Below, piece after piece: positions 57,173 through 64,000 of a stretch of 64,000 bases of DNA. A program made the translations under genes and the position numbers. Each line of letters begins with the position of its first letter. Position 1 is the first letter of the stretch. The stretch is from Ophioceras dolichostomum (taxonomy: Eukaryota > Ascomycota > Sordariomycetes > Magnaporthales > Ophioceraceae). The stretch lies in NCBI GenBank assembly GCA_003049485.1, contig PYST01000094.1, forward strand, positions 52,294 through 116,293, written 5' to 3'. The notes under the pieces were generated by a model that had not been told where the DNA came from, ran no database searches, and saw only the letters and a list, made by a program, of their open reading frames with translations.

Positions 57173-59540
57173 GGTGAAGGCGGGGTAGCGGAGAGTGACC
57201 CGGAAAAGGAGGAGGAGCAGGAGGGAGCGATGAGGGCTTGAGGGGTTACGAGGAGTGTGCCTGGCTGCTGGCTGCTGGCTGCTGGTAGTCTACCTGTTCT
57301 GCAGGTAGCTACCGGGTAGGCGAGGCCGGGGCAAACCGGACAGCGCGCCCTGCTCTTTATGATGATCGATAGAAGAGAAGTTGAGCACGAGGACGGTCAT
57401 GGTTCAGGCAGGAACGACGACGAGGGGTGAGGAAAGAGGTTCAATCTTCCAGGTTCTTGTAAAAATGCCTCCCCACCACAGTTTTGGTGTCCTATTCCAT
57501 GCAATCCCCTCCCTCGACATCGATGTCGAGGGCACCTTGCCCCATCTTTATCCCGGTCTTTCTTCCAAGAACCCAATGAAGTCGTGGCGATCTGGGTGGA
57601 TTGTCGCTTTTTGGTGGAGGTTCGGTGATTCGGTGACATAAAGGTGGGGATGAATTGGATGATGGGAGAGAGAAACACGGCCTATTTCTCCTCAATCGTT
57701 CTCTGAGAGTTTCTCTCCTTCTCCTTTTGTGTCTAGCATGGTAGTATGGGTCTTTCTCTTGTTCTGCGGACAACCGGTTCTCTTCTTCCCCGCACGAGAC
57801 GACGAACGCACGGCTGTGGTTTCATTCACTTGAGCATTGGGTTGTCCTACGAATTGTATTAAGTTATAGACTGGCCAAGCATAGAATGGCGGCTGGGGAT
57901 AGGGCTGCCGTCATGCGGCAGAAAAGGTGATTGAGTTATGGCCCGGCTGGCATTCGACGGAACGCTTGGGTAGTACATAAGATGACACGAAGACATGCAT
58001 CTCTCTATCTCTCTCCATATCCCCTCTCTGCCATCCCTCCATGCTTGCACGTACTGCTCCTTGTTCCAATTTACTACCTACCAACCTCGGCATCTAGGTA
58101 GGTACTTCGAGGTGTACGTAGAGTGCAGTCGTGATCCCGACGAGTCTATACACAACATGGCCTGGCCTTGCACGGCCAGCGTCGCACAAGGCATAAGCAC
58201 CTGACCTCCTCCGCATCACACTGGAACCACACTCCCCCAGATTTTGAGCTTAACTCGGACAAGAGACCGGAGAAAAGCTGCCATGACCCTTGAAAATCCG
58301 GGGAACGAAGGAGCACTTGAGTGGAATGTATTTATTGAAATGAAACCTTTCTCTCGTTCGCTCGTTTCGACCGTCACCATCAGGTCCGGACCCCGTCCAA
58401 GACCTCGAAGGGAGCGCTCGTTCGTGATTTTTCACCTTCTTGAGACATCAAGAAGATGGTTGAGTGGTATTTTGGCCGCGAAGCTCTTCTCTCTCCCTCG
58501 AGATCCTTGGCCTGGTCGGAGGAAAGAGGGGAAAAGAAGTGGGTGGTGTGTGGGCCATGACGAAGTGGGACGAAAAAGTGGGCAGCGACTCCAGTTGCAG
58601 GCCAGCGAGTGGCTCGAGACTGGCAGCGGAGCACAGCGTGACCCCTCTGTGATCCCTCGCAGAGTCCAGTCGGCGGTCAGTGACCCCCTCCTTCGGCGTC
58701 TTGGCGGTTGACGAGAAAGGAACAAGAAGAGAAAAAACAAACGAGCCAACGAGGAGTCGAGCAATCGAGGACGGGAACAGAGGAACCCCCTGTCGTGCGT
58801 CCGTCCCCCTCTGTCCAGTGTCCACCTTGGTTCCGCTCTTTCATTTTCTTCCCAGGTTCGACCTGTGGCGGGTCCTCGTCGCCCTTCTCCTCAATCCCAA
58901 GCACGAAGCATTTTCACTCACCCCGCTGTTGTGCGCGCTTTCAGGCGTAGAATTCCGAATGAGAGGGAGTGAGAGAGCGTGACAGAGCTCTGAGGAGGAC
59001 GAGGACAAAGGAGGAGCGAGCGAAACAGACCGCCCGAGCAGGCACCCGACCGGCCGAATCAGCGACAGGCAAGACAACAGTCAGACCGGAGAGAGAGACA
59101 CCGAGACAATTACCGCCCGCCAGCTATCGCATCGCAATTTTTTTCCTCTTTTCCCCTTTGCCTCTTTTTCCCGCTGCCCGTTCGGCGCCGTTGCCCACCA
59201 TCCATCCATTGATCCATTGTGCTGCTCCGATGCTCCATTGGCATTGGCCCTGGTGAACAGCGCTCGTCCTCCTTCCTTTCTCGATGTCGCCCGCTGTGTG
59301 CCTGGCGACGGCTACCTGAGCGACCTTTCGTGGTCGCTGAGACCACCGGAGGCAAATGTACTCCTTCTCTCCCGCCAGCGCATTACCCAAGCCGCCCCAT
59401 CGCGGCGCTGGAATCGGATGGTACGTGCTACCAATTGCACGCTGGGCCTCTGTGCTCGGATTCCCTTGAATCCCCTTTGTTTCTTATCGTGTCTGCTATT
59501 TGATTAATTCTTCTGGGTCTTTGTCGACTATTGATATCGC
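57173..59540. other. Long intergenic stretch without recognised gene
   Basis: About 2.4 kb between the divergent transporter and the transcription-factor-like gene. It contains a TAGGTAGGTAC tract near 58094 and many pyrimidine- or purine-rich segments. Overlapping frames around 58244-58982 and 58969-59507 on both strands have no domain and look like chance frames in leader or promoter DNA. A non-coding RNA cannot be excluded. Confidence 0.45.
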
Positions 59541-60646
59541 ATGTCTGTTCCTGCTGTGCATCGTCCTAAAAGCTGCACGGTGTTGCGGGCTCGTCCCAGG
59601 CGGACGGTAATCACCACTCAGACCTCTAGTCTCTCCACCGCTACATCCTACATCCAACCCACCCCGATCCCCACATTCCTCTTCCTGTCGCCACCCCAGC
59701 ATCCCAGTGCTTTCTTTCCATCAGGCTCGTCTAAGTGGTACGCTTAGTATGAGTGCGCTTAGACGGGCCTCGTCCCATATATCCAACGATAGTGGCATGT
59801 GTATACGTGCCGTAGGTGCCCGTTTAGGGTGCCGAATTCATATACTACAACTTCACTGCGCGACGGCACCGTGCTGACCCCTTGATTAGCCAGAGCTGTC
59901 GTGAACAGCATTTGAGATGTTAGTCCCCGTCCCGTACCCCGGCCGGTCCGCTTCCGGCAGAATCCCTCTCCCTAAATCCCGTCGTTTCGTTTCGTGCCGT
60001 GTGCGGGGCACCAGCCGGAAGTAACCAAGAACCGCCGTGTAACCCCAGGCGACCGAGTTATCCCGGTATGCGGACGATGCGCCTCCAACGGCCGCCCCTG
60101 CGTAAGGCTCTACAAATTCAAACCGGAGAAGGGTAAATATATTCATTCCCTGTCCATAGGCGTCCGTTCCGCTTCGGCTCCCACAGCCGCTCCCGCTTCT
60201 GCAGCCTCCCGCTTCCGCTCCTGCTTCAGGTTCCGCTCCCGCTCCTCCTCACCCTTCTATCTGCCAGGGTCTTCTTCTCTGAACGCCCTTCTGATCTGAG
60301 CGGGACAGAGTGCTGATGAATATGCGTCCTCGCAGGAGGCCGGGCTATCCGCAACCAAAGACGGTTGTATCCGACCAGGCTCATTGATGACTGTGCGTCA
60401 CCCACCCGCCCCTGAGCTTCGCTGACCCGAGCTCCACCGCCTTCGATAAACTCTGGTGATGCGAGATGTGTATTAATCTTACTTTCAATACAGCCTGCTT
60501 CCTTGATGAGACGGTCGTTACCGCCAAGGTATACGCGCAGCCAAACGAAGAATTGAGGGTATCTGGTTGGTGCAAGAAGCATGGCGCCCCTGCCGATGAT
60601 AACCACATGTGTGACTGTCTCGACGACGACGACGACGACGATTCCA

Positions 60647-60713
<67 letters not shown>

Positions 60714-63700
60714 CGACGACGACGACGACGAAGAAGATCCCCCAGAGTCACTACCCGCGACGCGCCGAAGAGCCGGTCCGAAGGTGTCTACCAAATCATT
60801 GCCAGAAACCAAGTTACGGTTGAGAAAGCCACGACCAGCGGCCAAACCACGGCAGCCGCCTCCTGACCCACGGCAGCCGGCATTTGAGCTAGTGCTGGCA
60901 GTAACTGATGCCGGACTCGCACCAGCCACCGCCTGCACACCGGCAACCCCGACATCAGCACCAACACCAGGCGCGCCTACACTTGCATCAGTGCCAACAC
61001 CGAACGCACCGACACCTATGTCGGCTCCCACCCCGTCATCAACGACGGAATCGGCGTCAACGCTAACCCCTGCCACTGTTACGGATATCCCTGCATTTTC
61101 TCCGTCGAATGAAAGGTCTCCATACCTAGGAAGCCCGCCGGGCCAGCCATGGCATACAACCGTCACTTCCACAACCAGCCCCAAGGATATCCATTCACCC
61201 GTTGCTCCAAAAAGGCCTTCTCCTCTCCGCATAAGCCCACCGAGCCATACCACTGTGACGAATTCGTCGGGTCCCCGTGGCAAGAAGCGCAAGTCCATTA
61301 GCTCCATCAGTCCCGGTGGCAATCACAGAACTCCCGAGAGCGCTGGCGATATGGATCTTAGCCCCGGGGCTAGGTTCTATCCGCGACTGGGGACAGTCGA
61401 GGGCTTCGAAAGCGCCAAGTCGGCCAGGGGGCCTACGAAATCCAAGGCACCCAGGACAAAGAAGACGGCTGAGGCAGCGAAGACGGCCGGGCGTGCGAAG
61501 CCGACGACCAAGGCCACGAAAGCATCCAAAGCAGCTGAGACGGTCAGGTTCCGATCCCCACTCCAGGAGCCGGAGTCGGAGCCGGAGTCGCAGTCGGAGC
61601 CGCAGCCGGCGCGGGAGTCAGCGCCAGCGCCGCCACCAGTAACAGAACCAGCACCACAACCAGCACCATCACCGGACAAAAAATCGGAGTCCCAAACTCA
61701 GCGAGTGTTGGAACCGAGCTCAAATCTGCATCCGAATGGCGAAGATCGAAAAGCAGATGCGGGATGGATTGGTCCCTACTACGATGTCTCGTTCCCCTTG
61801 AAGGACTTCGAAACAGTCAAGCTTTATAGGCATTACATCGAGAACCTGGCTCCATGGGTAAGTGCTTCCTGCAGGTGGTCAGAAGAGGTAGCCGGTACAT
61901 GTACATTTCCCCTGCTGACCTGCCTGCACACAGCTGGACCTCTGTGACCCGGCCAACTCCTTCCAGTTTGCCGTGCCGACATTGGCGAGGGTTTGCCCTG
62001 TCCTGATGAACTCGATCTGCGCTCTGTCGGCGCGTCATCTGGCTGCCCCGAACCACCAGGGCGACCTCTCCCGATCGTACATGTATGAACGAGCCTCCCT
62101 GCAGCGACTTTCCTACGAGGCCGAGAAGGAAAAGCGCTGGGAGAAAGGGCTCAGGGGGGCAGATGCAGACGAGCCCATGGAGGACGTCACAGACGGCACA
62201 GACGAGCACATGAGGGACGCCACAGGCGAGCCCATGAAGGACCTCCCAGCACACTTGTCCACGAAGCAAGGTCTCCGCAATTCCTTTAACGACTTTATCG
62301 AGGAGGGTAGGAAGGGCGGTGTAATCAGACCCGACGAGGACGACAACGGCACCGTGGTCGGACGCCCTACCATCTTCGCGGCTTACATCATCCTGCGTGT
62401 CTTCGAAGAAATCGAAGGGCGCAAAAAGGTTGAGAGATCAGGGATTTTACAAAACATAAAAAATTTCATCCTAGCACGGTCAGGCCCAGACATATACAAC
62501 GACAGGCTGTTCAGGGCCGCATTCTGGGTCGGGTTGCGCCAGGATATCTACATTGCCGTCATGAACAAGGCGACCCTCCAATTGAGCCTGGACTTCCCTT
62601 GGATCGATCGAAAGCTCGACGGAGCCAACGATTGGGAGTGGTGCAACCGCGCCGTCACCTTTTGTGCGGACGTCCTGAATTTCTGTTTCAGTCCCCCAAG
62701 CGAAGATGGCAAACGCAGTGAGCGCCGAAACCAGCTCAACATGTATGGCAGACAATGGGAGGCATTCATACCGGTGGCATTAAACCCAATATACGAATCA
62801 GCACCCGACGGCAACAACCCTTTCCCTGCGGTTTGTTTCGCGAACGGGGCTCACGGTAGGTCGTCCATTCTCTCTCCACGCCCCAGTGAAGCAGGCGAAG
62901 TAATCACCCGCAAGCTAACCTCCTTTGAATGAATTTCTCCTAGTGATTGCCCACCAACACCACATCCTTGGCGAGCTGTTCCTTATGGACTACAACCACA
63001 AATACGGGCAATTCGCGTCAAAAGAGCGGATAGTAGGAGGAGTAGGAGGAGCATTATCGGTAAATATCACCCCGTCCCCGGAACCCGAAGCCATCGCTCA
63101 ACCTTGACCCTCCCTCCGCCACATTTAATTCTGTCCACAGCGGTTCGCCCGAAGCGTGACTGCTCCCTACGCGAGTGACATAGATGTCTAACGACGGAGC
63201 GCTACCGGCTGTCGTGGGAACAAACAGGGCCGGGTGATTCACTTCGTAAAACGACTGTGCGGCATAGGACGCTCCAACGAGTGGGCCGCGCCAGCGCTGT
63301 TTACGGCCTGTATGGGAATCTCTGCGTGTAAGTCCAGGCCCACTCATCCCCTTCCATCTCCCCTTCCATCCATTTCCCCATCCTTTCAGGTCTAATCTCG
63401 CCGCCATCACTGGCCCGGCGAACCCGTTTACAAAACGGGCATGCACTTTATTGTGTACCGTTGGGGGCTAACCCAGCTTTTGTTTCCGATGCATTGCCCT
63501 CAGTTGGGTACCATTTTACGGATCCCACAGAACGGGAGGCCCTCATAGACATGCTGAAGCTGACCGACAAGCGGCATCTGCGGCCGACGGAGTTTGTGGA
63601 AGCGGACTTACGTTCTCAGTGGGCAGTTGCGGACGCCGCCGCTGAAGCCGCCAAGAGGAAGCAAGAGGAGCAAGAGAAGCTAGAGCGAGAGAAGCTAGAG

Positions 63701-63748
63701 CGAGAGGGAAAGGGAGGGGGGGTAGGGGCTAAGGCGGATGAACAGTAA
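59541..63748 (+). CDS. Fungal Zn2Cys6-type transcription factor-like protein with poly-Asp tract
   Basis: The C-terminal half matches the fungal regulator body of the ARCA-like class: LDLCDPANSFQFAVPTLA, PVLMNSICALSARHLA, GRPTIFAAYIILRVFEEIEG, FRAAFWVGLRQDIYIAVMNK, VIHFVKRLCGIGRSNEWAAP and FTDPTEREALIDMLKLTDKR. Well-supported exons are 60494-61857, 61934-62855, 62944-63059, 63228-63327 and 63390-63748. Upstream, an exon ending at 60132 encodes VCGRCASNGRPCVRLYKFKP, which is exactly the second half of a Zn2Cys6 cluster (C-x2-C-x6-C), and its GTAAAT donor joins in frame to 60494. A possible first exon, 59541-59606, encodes RPKSCTVLRARPRRT, like a first half with two of three cysteines replaced. 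The total would be about 1014 residues. The body has a 39-codon Asp/Glu tract and long Pro/Thr/Ala and Glu/Pro linkers. If the 5' exons are wrong, the protein may begin at the ATG at 60466 without a zinc cluster. Confidence 0.65.
60622..60738 (+). repeat. GAC/GAT trinucleotide repeat coding for poly-aspartate
   Basis: 39 codons, almost all GAC or GAT, in blocks (GAC)n-(GAT)n-(GAC)n with one Ser-Asn interruption, in the transcription-factor-like gene. It encodes an acidic run and is prone to length change. Confidence 0.95.
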
Positions 63749-64000
63749 CAGAAAACGAGGAGGGACGAGGGAGGGAAAATGAGGAAAGGGGATTTTTTTT
63801 TACCTGAGAGGTAGGATAGGCAAGGTACCTTGTAATACACCCGCGGCAGGGAACAAAAGACAAAAAATGGATGGGTCAACGGCTTCACAGGGATGGATGG
63901 ATGGTACGGAGTAGGAAACACGGATAGGCGTAATGCAATGACAGGTTACTCTGGCGCTTTGGATAACAGGAGGCCGCGCCAATAGTGCTCGTCCTTGGGG
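63749..64000. other. Right-edge intergenic sequence
   Basis: 252 bp after the stop codon of the transcription-factor-like gene, purine-rich at first (GAGGGAGGGAAAATGAGG), then a T-run at 63794-63801. No gene is seen. Confidence 0.55.

Overview
The window is nuclear DNA of a filamentous ascomycete, most likely a Sordariomycete. Genes are split by many short introns (mostly 50-130 nt, GT-AG with CTRAY-like branch points), coding third positions are rich in G/C, and several products are typical of this group: a HET-domain gene, a fungal rhodopsin-like membrane protein, a UVDE-type UV endonuclease, a GH72 glucanosyltransferase with a Cys-rich X8 module and GPI signal, a DUF1996 protein and a Zn2Cys6-type regulator. 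The species cannot be named from the sequence alone.

Layout: a 3-beta-HSD/SDR gene (minus, 437-1612); argininosuccinate synthase (plus, 3851-5847, nine exons including a 9-nt one); a 1001-residue ankyrin protein (minus, 6736-9741); a sugar-porter MFS transporter with eleven exons (plus, 12512-15966) convergent with an AAAP amino-acid permease (minus, 16316-18530); a T5orf172/GIY-YIG-like protein (plus, 20190-21740); a large uncharacterised membrane protein (minus, 22239-24731); a secreted, membrane-anchored kelch protein (plus, 26637-28747) convergent with a rhodopsin-domain protein (minus, 29160-30833); a decayed HET-domain gene (plus, 31642-33906); a four-TM membrane protein (minus, 35476-36478); a 34-codon small ORF behind a TATA-like box (plus, 38957-39061) in an otherwise gene-free 4.5 kb; GH72 (plus, 41039-43073) and DUF1996 (plus, 44028-45300) secreted proteins; an NmrA-like protein (minus, 45822-46961); a small Cys/His-rich protein (minus, 48286-49104) divergent from UVDE endonuclease (plus, 51016-53401); an alpha-glucoside-type MFS transporter with thirteen exons (minus, 54053-57172); and a fungal transcription-factor-like gene with a poly-Asp tract (plus, about 59541-63748).

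These are mostly independent housekeeping and accessory genes, not a biosynthetic cluster. Loose functional themes are nutrient uptake (two sugar-porter MFS transporters and one amino-acid permease) and the cell surface (GH72, DUF1996, kelch protein, several small membrane proteins). Nothing looks like a virus, plasmid or intact transposon. The points most worth a second look are the 34-residue ORF, the frameshifted HET gene, the apparently incomplete Zn2Cys6 motif in front of an otherwise conserved regulator body, and palindromic TAGGTACCTA tracts scattered through introns and intergenic DNA. All exon coordinates were derived by reading splice consensus together with family conservation; no transcript data were available.
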